Positions 24,276-33,216 of a DNA stretch of 64,000 nucleotides are shown here, piece after piece. The notes under the pieces are model-generated. The model had not been told where the DNA came from. It did not search any database and worked only from the letters and a program-made list of their open reading frames with translations. Numbering within the stretch: the stretch's first letter is position 1; every line of letters starts with the position of its first letter. A program made the position numbers and the translations under genes. Location: the NCBI RefSeq assembly GCF_000284035.1, contig NC_016887.1:3472001-3536000 (forward strand), read 5' to 3'. The DNA is from Nocardia cyriacigeorgica GUH-2. GTDB taxonomy: Bacteria; Actinomycetota; Actinomycetes; Mycobacteriales; Mycobacteriaceae.

Positions 24276-25693
24276 CGGGTGGCCGTCCTCTCGCTGTCGG
24301 GTGCGGTGGGATCGGGTACGTGCGCGGCCGCGGCGATCGCCTCGGCCAGCAGATCCGCGGTGCTGGTGAGCTGTTCGTCGGTGTGCTCGGAGGTGACGAA
24401 GAAGCGCAGCCGCTCCTGCCCCGCCGGGACCGCGGGCGCGGAGATATTGCCCGCGTACACACCCCGTTGCAGCAGCGAGGAGGCCACGAACCCGGACCGG
24501 ATCTCCCCGGGCACGATCACCGGGCAGATCGGCGTGCCCTGGGATTCGCCGACGTCGATGCCGCGCTCGGTGAGCAAGGCGGCGAACCGCTTGGCGTTCG
24601 ACCACAACCTGGTCAACCGCTCGGGCTCGTCGTCGAGCACATCGAGGGCGGCCAGTGCGGCGCCCACCGCCGACGGCGCCGGGCCGCCGGTGAGCATCGC
24701 GACACCCGGCGCGGCCGCTTTCATCGCCCCGATCAGGTCGGCGTCGCCGGCGATGAAACCGCCGACGCTGCCCAGCGCCTTGGACAGCGTGCCCATCCAG
24801 ATGTCGACATCCTCGCCCGCCATCGAATAGTGCTCGCGGATACCGCGACCGCGCGCACCGAACACGCCGAGCGAATGTGCCTCGTCCACCATGACCGCAC
24901 AGTCGTATTCGCGGGCGATGGCGGCCATCTCGTTCACCCGGCCGACGGTGCCGTCCATGCTGTAGTGGCCTTCCACCACCACCAGCGCCCGGTCGAAGCC
25001 CGACCGCGACATCCGCAGCACCGAGCGCAGCGCCTCGGGGTCGTTGTGCCGGAAGGTGATCCGGCGACATCCTGCCCACTGGGTGCCAGAGATGACGCTG
25101 CCGTGGATCAGCGCGTCGCACACCGCGACGTCGCCGTCGCCCATCAGGAAGCCGAGCACACCGGCGTTGGTGAGATACCCGCTGGTGGTGATCATGGCGT
25201 CGCCGACGCCGTACCAGTCCGCGAGCCGGCGTTCGAGTTCGCCGTAGAGGGCGATCTCACCGGCCAGGATGCGGCTGGCCGAGGCCGAGGCGCCGTAGCG
25301 GTCCAGCGCGGCCTTGGCACCGGCCACCACCCGCGGATGGTTGGCCAGGCCGAGGTAGTTGTAGGCGCTGAAGTTCAGCAGCTCCCGCTCGCCCACCCGC
25401 ATGGTGGCGTCGTTGGCGCCGGTGCGCGGCAGGAACAGCGGGTTGGGCATGCCGGTCTGCTCGTAGAGTCCGGCGATCGCCGTCCGGCGCGCCACCATGG
25501 CCGCCACCTCGGGATGGTCGGCGAACTGGCGGCCGGGTCCGCGGCGTTTGCGGGGCGCGGCGGTGGGGTTGGCCGCGGGCCGGACCGCAGCCGTGGCAGG
25601 CCCCGGCCGGGTGGTCGACGCCGCGGGCCCGATCGTTGCGGTTCCGGTGCCGGACAACAGCTTTCGCGCCAGATCGCGTGCCGACTCGGTCAT
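24272..25693 (-). CDS. Alpha-oxoamine synthase (PLP, BioF/KBL-like)
   Basis: A 473-aa class II aminotransferase-fold enzyme with a ~65-residue low-complexity Ala/Pro/Arg extension. The core opens with LNFSAYNYLGLANHPRVVAGAKAALDRYGASASASRILAGE and has the cofactor Asp in VMVDEAHSLGVFG. The Schiff-base lysine is Lys305 in GTLSKALGSVGG, and MLTGGPAPSAVGAALAAL follows. Family members condense an amino acid with an acyl thioester with loss of CO2 (BioF, KBL, serine palmitoyltransferase, Fum8). It overlaps the thioesterase-less PKS by 4 bp (ATGA), so I infer it offloads the polyketide from the ACP as an amino ketone. It is unlikely to be biotin BioF because no bio genes are nearby. Confidence 0.85.
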   Translation of the reverse strand: MTESARDLARKLLSGTGTATIGPAASTTRPGPATAAVRPAANPTAAPRKRRGPGRQFADHPEVAAMVARRTAIAGLYEQTGMPNPLFLPRTGANDATMRVGERELLNFSAYNYLGLANHPRVVAGAKAALDRYGASASASRILAGEIALYGELERRLADWYGVGDAMITTSGYLTNAGVLGFLMGDGDVAVCDALIHGSVISGTQWAGCRRITFRHNDPEALRSVLRMSRSGFDRALVVVEGHYSMDGTVGRVNEMAAIAREYDCAVMVDEAHSLGVFGARGRGIREHYSMAGEDVDIWMGTLSKALGSVGGFIAGDADLIGAMKAAAPGVAMLTGGPAPSAVGAALAALDVLDDEPERLTRLWSNAKRFAALLTERGIDVGESQGTPICPVIVPGEIRSGFVASSLLQRGVYAGNISAPAVPAGQERLRFFVTSEHTDEQLTSTADLLAEAIAAAAHVPDPTAPDSERTATR

Positions 25694-28600
25694 GCGTTCA
25701 CCTCCGCGGTCTGCTCGGCCGCCTGCTGTGCCGTGGTGGCCGGTGCCGCGAGCGCGGCCGACGACGTGCCGTTGCCTTCCACCAGATACGCGGCCACCTT
25801 GGCGCCCGCCTGCTCCAGGGTGAATGTGCGGCCCATCTGGAGCGAGGCCATGTCCACACCGAGGGATTTGGTGATCAGCGCACCGAATTCCACGGCCATC
25901 AGCGAGTCGAGGCCGAGTTCGGGCACCGGGACGGTCAGGTCGATCGACTCGGCCGACACCCCCATCACCGAGGCGAGCTGCTCGGCGAGCATATGCGCGA
26001 CCACGTCGTTGCGTTTGCCCTCGTCGAGCTCGCGTAGCGCCGCCGCCAGTTGCGCGGCGGCCGAATCGTCCTTGGCCGCCGCGGCGATCTGCGCCTCGAC
26101 CCGACCGGTCATGCCGAAGAACGGCGCGGTGGCGTCGACCTTGCCCCAGTCGATCGGGAAGATCGCACCGTAGTGGTGCAGGCCCAGCTTCAGTGCCTCT
26201 TCCAGATACTCGGTGCCCTCGTCCATATCGATGGAGTCGAAGCCGGTATTGCGCAGGTAGCGGGCCAGGTTCTCATCCGCGGCGGCCATACCGCCACCGG
26301 ACATGTGACCCCACCCGACGGCCAGCGCCTTGCCGCCCTTGCGCACCACCACGTCGGCCACCGCTTGCAAGGTGAGATTCGCGGCGGTGTAGGCGTATTG
26401 GCCCACCCCGCCGAAGATCGCGCTGCCGGAGGAGAACAGGATGAACAGGTCCAGTTCCGCACCGGCGGTGGTGAGCCCGTGCAGCAGCGCGCGCACACCG
26501 TCGACCTTGGGGCGGTACACCGAGGCGAGGCTGTCGCGATCCATCACCGAGATGCGCTTGTCGTCGACCACACCCGCGGTGTGGAAGACCCCGCGCAACG
26601 GGTGCTCGGCGGTGTGCGCCCGGGCGATGACGGCAGCCATGGCTTCGGCATCGGTGACGTCGACGCGTTCGACGCTCACCTCGACACCCTTGTCCTCCCA
26701 GATCGCCACCTGCTGCCGGGCCGCCTCGGTGGTGGCACCGCTACGGCCGAGCAGCGTCAGCCGGGTGGCGCCCTTACCCACCAGCCACCGGCCCATGGCC
26801 AGCCCGAACGCACCGAAACCACCGGTGATCAGGTACTGGCCCGCCGCATCGATGACGACCTCGGGAATCTGCGGACGCACCAGCGGCGCTTCGTCTTCCA
26901 GGTTCAACGCGACCCGGCCGATCTTGCTCGACCGCGCGACCTCCTCGAACGCCTTGGCCACTTCGGCGGTTCCGTACGACTCGTACGGCAGCGGCTGGTA
27001 GGTGCCTGCCGCGATGGTGGTGTAGCTGCGCTGCACCAGTTCGACCGTGGCGTGGCGGCGCAAGGCCAGCATCCGGTCCAGATCCATCGAGTGGTAGGAG
27101 ACGTTCTTGTCGAAGTGGCGCAGATCGAGCATGCCGCCGGTGTAGATATCGGCCTTGCCCACTTCCACGATCCGGCCGAATTCGGCGATGGCCTTGAAGT
27201 TCTGGCGCAGGATCTCCCCGGGCGCGGAGGAGATGATCACATCGGCGCCGCGGCCGCCGGTCAGGCCGAGCACATCGTCGACGAAGTTCAGCGATCGCGA
27301 GTTCAGCACGTGATCGGCGCCCTGCGACAGCACATAGGCGCGCCGCTCATCGGTGCTGGCCGTGCCGATCACCGTGGCGCCGTGCGCCTTGGCGATCTGC
27401 ACCGCGGCCGCACCGACACCGCCGGCCGCGCCGTGCACCAGCACCGTCTCCCCCGGCTGCACCCGCGCCAGCTCCAGCAGCGAATGCTCGGCGGTGGCGA
27501 AGGCGGTCGCGTTGGTGCAGTGCGCGGGATCCACGTCCGGGGCCAGTTTGCGCACCAGATCGGCGTCGGTGGTGTGGAAGCGGCTGATCATGCCCTTGGA
27601 ACCGAGGCTGACCTGATCGCCGACGGCCACATGCTCGACCTGTGAGCCGGTCCGCACGACGGTGCCGATGCCTTCCATGCCCGGCGTGGTGCCGAAGAAG
27701 GTGCCGGCGAGTTCGCGTTCGGTGAGCACACCGATCACCTTGAGCGGGTCCTTGTAGTTGAGACCGACCGCGCGGATGCGGATCTCGACCTCGTTCGGTC
27801 CGGGCTCGCGGCGATCGCACCGGCGCCAGCCCAGCCGCGACAGCACCCGCGACTTCGGCAGTTCCAGGGTGAAGTTGGCCTCCGGGTCCTCCAGCGGCAC
27901 CGCTTCGTCCATGGCTTCGAGCCGGCCCGGCAGCGAGGCCTCCACCACGGTCACCCAGCGCAGGCCGTTGCGCAGGAACACCTCGTCGGAGTGGTCGTAG
28001 GTGAAGGCACCGCCGATGGCGAGTTCGGCGGCCAGCTCCGCATCGCCGGTCTCGGCGTCGACGTCGACCAGCCGCCAGCGCAGCCGCGGCTGCTCGTTCA
28101 ACAACACCCGGCGGGCACCGGCCAGTGCGGCATGGCTCGGGTTCGGCGGCACCTCGTCCTGCGGATGGGCGAAGGCGTGTGCGGTGACGAGGGTGAGGTG
28201 GATGGATCCGTCACCGATGATCGACACCTCGGCCGCGCGCTCTTCGAGCCAGTCCTCGAGGAAGCCTTCGAGCATCACCGCGAGCCTGCGCAGCGTCCAC
28301 AGGTTGTCCATGTCGGAGTACTCCGAGCCGGCCACGATCACCACGTGCACGCGCTCGACACCGTCGACGGCCGCGGCGGCGCGCACCCGGTCGAGCATGG
28401 CGGTCTCCAGGTCCGCGCGCGCCGGATCACCCACGGTGACGATCTCCGACCGCTGTGCGGTCCGCGCCACCTGCTCGGCCCGGGCGCTGACCTGCGAGCC
28501 GAGCTCGATCACCAGGGTGAACGCGGTCTCCGGTGCGGGCAGGCCGCTGCGGTCGACCGGATCGCGCATCTCCCAGCGGTCTTCGTAGAAGAAGTCCGTC

Positions 28601-31600
28601 ATCCGTTGCAGCGCACTGAGTCCCGGGTTGATCGATCCGAAACGCATACCCGCGATGCGCATCACCAGGTTGTGCTCGGCGTCGAGCAGGTCGATATCGG
28701 CGGTCGGCTCGCCCTCGGTGTCGAGGCGGGCCACCACGATCACCTGGTCGGGGATCGGGGCGAAGGCGCGCACGCCGTCGACCCCGACCGGGACCATGGC
28801 CCCGTCCTGGGAGTTGGCGGTACCGGCCAGCAGGGCGGCCACGCTCTGCAAGGCCGCGTCCACGACACACGGGTGCGCGAGATGGCCGGAACCACGGGCG
28901 ATACTGCCGTCGAGGGTGGCCAGCACGGTGGAGTCGGCGATGCGCACCGAGGTGGCGCGCTGGAAGGCCGGCCCGTAGGCCAGGCCGCGTTCGGCGAGTC
29001 CGGCGTAGAAGGCGGCCGGGTCGATCTCGAGCATGCCCGCGGCGTCGGGCAGTTCCACCTTCGACGGCTCGAACGTGCCGGTGACCAAGCGACCCAGCGC
29101 GTTGATGGTCCAGGTCGCTTCGGCGGCGCCGCGCGAACGGATGGTGAAGCGCTGCGTCGACTCCTCCACCGTGAATTCGACGACCGGGGCCGCACCGTCG
29201 GCGATGATCAGCGGCGAGACGAAACGCACCTCTTCGACGGCTACCGTGCCCGCCTCGCTCCGCAAGGCGGCGGCGCTCAACGCGGCGTCCAGGTAGGCCG
29301 CGCCCGGCAGGATCCGGGCACCGCCGACCACGTGATCGTCCAGCCACGGCAACGCGGCCAGGCTCAGCTCGACCGTCCACGTCGCCGGATCCATCAGGTC
29401 CGGATCGCCGAGCATCGGGTAGCCGCCCGGGGTGCCGTACTTGCGCTGAGTCAGGCCCGGCAGCTCGTTGTGCAGCACGGTGCGCTGCCACGGGTAGCGC
29501 GGCAGATCGATGTGCGGGGTCACCGGGTGGTCCGCGAACAGCGCATCGATATCGAGCACACCCGCGGTGTAGAGGCCGCCGATGGTGCCGCGAATGCTCT
29601 CCGAATCGGGCTGTTTGCGGCTCAGTGTGGCGATGCTGGTGCCGGTTTCGCCCGCGCCGATCAGGATCTCGCGGATATTGGCGCCGAGCACCGGATGCGG
29701 GCCCACCTCCAAGAACACCCGGCTGCCCGCGCCGACCAGTGCGGTGATGGCATCGGCGAAACGCACCGGCTGACGGACATTGCGGCACCAGTACTCCGCA
29801 TCCCACTCGCCGCTGGTCACCCGCTCACCGGTGACCGTCGAGTACAGCGCGAGCACCGGATCCGACAGCTCCAGCCCGGCCAAGACGGTGCGCAACTCGT
29901 CGAGAATCGGCTCCATCAGATAGCTGTGGTAGGGCACCTCCACATGCAGCCGCTTGGCGAACGTGCCCTGCTCGGTGAGCTGTCCGGCGATCTCGTCCAG
30001 GCGCTCGACCGCACCGGCCAGGGTGACCGCGTTCGGGCTGTTGATCGCGGCGATATCGACCAGGTCGTCACCGGCGATCAGCTCGGCCGCCACCGCCGGG
30101 GCCAGCCCGACGGCCAGCATGCCACCGGTCCCGGCCGTGGTCGCCTGCAACCGCGCCCGGTGATAGCTCACCAGCAGCGCGTCACGCAACGACAGCATCC
30201 CGGTGACGTAGGCCGCCGACACCTCACCGACACTGTGGCCGACGACCGCCGCCGGGCGCACGCCGAGTTCGCCCAGCAGCGCGAACAGCGACACCTGCAC
30301 CAGGAAGTTGGCCGGCTGCGCCACCGCGGTGGTGGTGACCTTCGATTCCTCTTCCGGGCGCAGCAGTTCCTCGACGATGGACCAGCCCGCGATCTCCTGG
30401 AACACCGCGTCGATCCGGGCCGCTTCGTCGGCGAAGGGCCCCGGCGACTGCAACAGTTCCCGGCCCATGGCCCACCACTGCGGACCCATGCCGGTGAAGA
30501 CGAAGACCGGCTCGTCGGTTTTGCGCGGGATCACCTTGGTGGCGCCGCGTCCCTCGCCGGAGGCGAAATCGACCAGCGCGCGGACCAGTTCGGTGTCGTC
30601 GCCGAAGGTCAGTGCGGTGCGGAAGGCGTGGTGCTGGCGGCGAGTCCAGGCCGCCTCGGCCAGGTGGGCGGGGTCGGCGCCGTCGGCGATGCGCTCGGCG
30701 AAGCCCTTGGCCAGATCGCGGGCGGCCTGCTCACTGCGCGCCGAGATGGGCAGCACGCCGAAGTGCTTGGGCTCGCGCTCGGCGGCGGCCGGCGGGCGGT
30801 ATTCCTGCAAGATCGCGTGGGCGTTGGTGCCGCCGTAGCCGAAACCGTTGACCGCCACCGTCATTCGCTCGATCTCGGGGCCGACCGGTTCGGCCTCGAG
30901 CTGGATTTTCACGTTCAGATCGTCGAACGGGATATCGGGGTTGGGCTGTTCCAGCCAGCCCTGCGGCGCGATGGTGCGATGGGAGATCGCCAGCGCCGAC
31001 TTGATCACACTGGCGACGCCCGAGGCGGCCTCGGTGTGCCCGAGCTGCGCCTTCACCGAGCCGACACCGAGCGGAGCGGTGCGGCCCTCGACCTTGCCGT
31101 AGGCCCGCCCGATCGCCTGGAGTTCGAGCGGATCGCCGACCGGCGTGCCGGTGCCGTGCGCCTCCACGTAGGTGATCTCGTGCGGGGCGATCCCGGCGCG
31201 GCGGGTGACCTTCTTGGCCAGCTCCTCCTGAAGATCGGCATTCGGCACGGTGATGGCAGTGGTGCGCCCGTCCTGGTTGGCGCCGGTGGCCTTGATGACG
31301 GCGTAGATCCGGTCGCCGTCGCGTTCGGCGGCCTCGAGCTTCTTCAGCACCACCATGCCCGAGCCTTCACCGCGGCCGTAGCCGTCGGCGGCAGCGTCGA
31401 ACGGCTTGGAGCGGCCGTCGGCGGCGAGGAAGCCGCCCTTGCACATGGATACGAATGGTTCCGGCTGCAACAGCATGGTGACACCACCGGCCATCGCGAC
31501 CTCGCAGTCGCCGCTGCCGAGGGCCTGGCAGGCCAGATGCAGCGCGATCAGCGACGACGAGCACGCGGTGTCCACCGTGACCGCCGGACCCACCATGTTC

Positions 31601-32085
31601 AGGGCGTAGGCGATGCGGTTGGACAGCATCGTGTAGGACGCGCCGACGGCGGTGTGCATGTCGACGAACGGCAGCGCCTCCCCCGCCATCGACACCGCCA
31701 GCTGGTCCATCGTGAAGGCGCCGATGTAGACACCGATCGGCGCGCCCGCGATCGTGCCCGCGATGCCGGCATCGTCGAGCGCCTCCCAGGCAACTTCCAG
31801 GATGAGCCGCTGCTGTGGATCCATGGCGGCGGCCTCGCGCGGGGAGATACCGAAGAAATCCGGGTCGAACTGCCAGGGGTCACCGGTCATGAAGGCGGCG
31901 CGCTTGGTGTACATGCGGCCGGGGGTGCGGCGGTCCGGGTCGTAGTAGCGGCGGTAATCCCAGCGTTCGGCCGGAATGTCGACCACGCCGTCGCCCTTGC
32001 CGACCAGGAATTCCCAGAACGATTCCGGTGAATCGATGCCACCCGCATAACGGCAACCGATTCCGACAATCGCGATATCAGACAC
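25690..32085 (-). CDS. Iterative highly reducing type I polyketide synthase (KS-AT-DH-ER-KR-ACP)
   Basis: A 2131-aa single-module synthase. KS ~1-430 has Cys175 in DTACSSS with His310 (EAHGTGTP) and His350 (GHTEAASG). AT ~530-850 has Ser618 in GHSVGE. DH ~890-1170 has His918 in HVVGGARILPG and Asp1076 in HPCVVDAAL. A structural region is followed by ER ~1430-1740 with VHGAAGGVG near 1550, then KR ~1745-1940 with TGGFGAFG and Tyr1899 (QYAYTAAN). ACP ~2020-2100 carries Ser2061 in LGLDSL. All reducing sites are intact and no thioesterase or loading domain is present, so fully reduced chains built iteratively are expected. GTG start with GAGGAG upstream. It is coupled to the oxoamine synthase and tandem AhpD-fold genes; chain length and starter are unknown. 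Confidence 0.9.
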   Translation of the reverse strand: MSDIAIVGIGCRYAGGIDSPESFWEFLVGKGDGVVDIPAERWDYRRYYDPDRRTPGRMYTKRAAFMTGDPWQFDPDFFGISPREAAAMDPQQRLILEVAWEALDDAGIAGTIAGAPIGVYIGAFTMDQLAVSMAGEALPFVDMHTAVGASYTMLSNRIAYALNMVGPAVTVDTACSSSLIALHLACQALGSGDCEVAMAGGVTMLLQPEPFVSMCKGGFLAADGRSKPFDAAADGYGRGEGSGMVVLKKLEAAERDGDRIYAVIKATGANQDGRTTAITVPNADLQEELAKKVTRRAGIAPHEITYVEAHGTGTPVGDPLELQAIGRAYGKVEGRTAPLGVGSVKAQLGHTEAASGVASVIKSALAISHRTIAPQGWLEQPNPDIPFDDLNVKIQLEAEPVGPEIERMTVAVNGFGYGGTNAHAILQEYRPPAAAEREPKHFGVLPISARSEQAARDLAKGFAERIADGADPAHLAEAAWTRRQHHAFRTALTFGDDTELVRALVDFASGEGRGATKVIPRKTDEPVFVFTGMGPQWWAMGRELLQSPGPFADEAARIDAVFQEIAGWSIVEELLRPEEESKVTTTAVAQPANFLVQVSLFALLGELGVRPAAVVGHSVGEVSAAYVTGMLSLRDALLVSYHRARLQATTAGTGGMLAVGLAPAVAAELIAGDDLVDIAAINSPNAVTLAGAVERLDEIAGQLTEQGTFAKRLHVEVPYHSYLMEPILDELRTVLAGLELSDPVLALYSTVTGERVTSGEWDAEYWCRNVRQPVRFADAITALVGAGSRVFLEVGPHPVLGANIREILIGAGETGTSIATLSRKQPDSESIRGTIGGLYTAGVLDIDALFADHPVTPHIDLPRYPWQRTVLHNELPGLTQRKYGTPGGYPMLGDPDLMDPATWTVELSLAALPWLDDHVVGGARILPGAAYLDAALSAAALRSEAGTVAVEEVRFVSPLIIADGAAPVVEFTVEESTQRFTIRSRGAAEATWTINALGRLVTGTFEPSKVELPDAAGMLEIDPAAFYAGLAERGLAYGPAFQRATSVRIADSTVLATLDGSIARGSGHLAHPCVVDAALQSVAALLAGTANSQDGAMVPVGVDGVRAFAPIPDQVIVVARLDTEGEPTADIDLLDAEHNLVMRIAGMRFGSINPGLSALQRMTDFFYEDRWEMRDPVDRSGLPAPETAFTLVIELGSQVSARAEQVARTAQRSEIVTVGDPARADLETAMLDRVRAAAAVDGVERVHVVIVAGSEYSDMDNLWTLRRLAVMLEGFLEDWLEERAAEVSIIGDGSIHLTLVTAHAFAHPQDEVPPNPSHAALAGARRVLLNEQPRLRWRLVDVDAETGDAELAAELAIGGAFTYDHSDEVFLRNGLRWVTVVEASLPGRLEAMDEAVPLEDPEANFTLELPKSRVLSRLGWRRCDRREPGPNEVEIRIRAVGLNYKDPLKVIGVLTERELAGTFFGTTPGMEGIGTVVRTGSQVEHVAVGDQVSLGSKGMISRFHTTDADLVRKLAPDVDPAHCTNATAFATAEHSLLELARVQPGETVLVHGAAGGVGAAAVQIAKAHGATVIGTASTDERRAYVLSQGADHVLNSRSLNFVDDVLGLTGGRGADVIISSAPGEILRQNFKAIAEFGRIVEVGKADIYTGGMLDLRHFDKNVSYHSMDLDRMLALRRHATVELVQRSYTTIAAGTYQPLPYESYGTAEVAKAFEEVARSSKIGRVALNLEDEAPLVRPQIPEVVIDAAGQYLITGGFGAFGLAMGRWLVGKGATRLTLLGRSGATTEAARQQVAIWEDKGVEVSVERVDVTDAEAMAAVIARAHTAEHPLRGVFHTAGVVDDKRISVMDRDSLASVYRPKVDGVRALLHGLTTAGAELDLFILFSSGSAIFGGVGQYAYTAANLTLQAVADVVVRKGGKALAVGWGHMSGGGMAAADENLARYLRNTGFDSIDMDEGTEYLEEALKLGLHHYGAIFPIDWGKVDATAPFFGMTGRVEAQIAAAAKDDSAAAQLAAALRELDEGKRNDVVAHMLAEQLASVMGVSAESIDLTVPVPELGLDSLMAVEFGALITKSLGVDMASLQMGRTFTLEQAGAKVAAYLVEGNGTSSAALAAPATTAQQAAEQTAEVNA

Positions 32086-32193
32086 GAAGACTCCTCACCC
32101 ACATCGAAATAAACCCCTGGAGAACCCCCCATTTGTGTGTGCCGGCGAAACCCCTTGCCAGCCGTACCATTCACCCGCGCAAGCGCGCGTCGG

Positions 32194-32823
32194 TCAGACC
32201 TTCGCCTCCGCGGGCGGTCGCATCACGACGTTCATCCGCGGGCCGCCGCGGCCGATGGTCGTCTCGCCGATCCGGCGACCGCCCAGCGCCTCGTAGAAGC
32301 CGACATTGTCGTCTTTACAGATGCCGTACAGCGGCACGCCGTCCCGGTCGGAGCGGTCGCGCAGCGACACCATCAGCGCCTTGCCGACGCCCATGCGCTG
32401 GGCGGCGGGATCACAGCCCAGATAGACGACGAAATTGTGCGGCTCACGCGGTGCGACCCGCGCCAGCGCGGTGTCGATGGCCATCCCGCGCGGGGTGGCC
32501 GCACCCATGGCCCACAGGAATTGCGGCCCCGACACCGCTTCCCGCCACAGGTTCGTGCGATACCCGGCCGGATACCAGAGGATCGCTCCGACGATCGCGC
32601 CGTCACGCACCGCGATCTCCGCCCCACCGGCGGGGATGAACCGGTACTTCACCATCACCCTGAGCATCCGCGGCGCCCGGTGCCGCCGCACGGCCTCCGA
32701 GGGGAAGACGAACTCCTCGATCGGATCGTCGTGCTCGAAGGCATCGGCGACGACCCGGGTGATCTCATCGATATCACCGACGGTGGCCTGCCGAAGGACG
32801 ATCCCGGCGGACTGATCCAACAC
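32194..32823 (-). CDS. GNAT family N-acetyltransferase
   Basis: A 209-aa acetyltransferase: IVLRQATVGDIDEITRVVADAFEHDDPIEEFVFP at the N-terminus and the acetyl-CoA-binding YLGCDPAAQRMGVGKALM (Q/R-x-x-G-x-G/A type) near residue 150, then VPLYGICKDDNVGFYEALGGRRIGE. It starts at a GTG, possibly on a leaderless message. Located 108 bp ahead of the PKS on the same strand, it could N-acylate the amino ketone or give self-protection, or could be unrelated; the gap leaves room for a separate PKS promoter. Confidence 0.78.
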   Translation of the reverse strand: MLDQSAGIVLRQATVGDIDEITRVVADAFEHDDPIEEFVFPSEAVRRHRAPRMLRVMVKYRFIPAGGAEIAVRDGAIVGAILWYPAGYRTNLWREAVSGPQFLWAMGAATPRGMAIDTALARVAPREPHNFVVYLGCDPAAQRMGVGKALMVSLRDRSDRDGVPLYGICKDDNVGFYEALGGRRIGETTIGRGGPRMNVVMRPPAEAKV

Positions 32824-33216
32824 TGTCCCTTAATATTTCGCACTCTGCCCATCGGCGCTGACGGACGCTACTCGCCAGTACGTTACCCGATTCGCGCACC
32901 CCTCACCCCTCGGGCAGCTGTGGTGAACAACAGCTCCACCGGGAGTTGATTCGTTAGATCGCATAGCCTAGGGTGGCGAAACCTTCGCGGCCCGAATCGT
33001 TTTCGATTCTCCCCGATTCCGGCGATACTTCCCAAACTTGGGAATACCCTCCCACTTCCATGCTCGCAACGGCCGATCTTGTTAACCTTTGAACGTTAAC
33101 CCAAACATGCTGTGATGCGCATATCAACGTATCGGCACTATTACTCGGCTTGACGGGGCTGACGCCCGCGTCGCGGTGGTCGCGGCATTGCCTGGTGGCT
33201 CAGCGCCGGGAACAGT
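32824..33216. promoter_or_regulatory. AT-richer regulatory region ahead of the GNAT-PKS genes
   Basis: No gene here; 393 bp that are clearly less GC-rich than the surroundings. It contains a perfect 7+2+7 dyad TTCCCAAACTTGGGAA (33029-33044). On the minus strand, TTGCGA and TATTCC 17 bp apart place that dyad over a likely -10/+1. It also holds a direct repeat GGTTAAC on the minus strand (33081-33087 and 33095-33101, period 14 bp). Together these look like the control region of the operon; no pathway regulator gene is adjacent. Confidence 0.45.

Noticed and set aside
24276..25121. N-terminal extension of the tandem AhpD-fold protein to 638 aa
   Set aside because: The extra residues are a shadow of the oxoamine synthase gene. 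The ATG at 24275 gives the usual 4-bp overlap and a family-like N-terminus.
24272..25693. Reading the PLP enzyme as biotin synthase-pathway BioF
   Set aside because: No bioA, bioD or bioB neighbours, an atypical ~65-residue N-terminal extension, and tight coupling to a PKS argue for polyketide release instead.
24320..26173. 617-codon plus-strand open frame opposite the oxoamine synthase and PKS end
   Set aside because: Same shadow composition, no ribosome-binding site, no motif.
27991..32031. 1346-codon open frame on the plus strand opposite the PKS
   Set aside because: Composition is Arg/His/Gly/Asp-rich and repetitive, as expected for the complement of high-GC coding DNA, with no family motif. 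The opposite strand has a perfect PKS.
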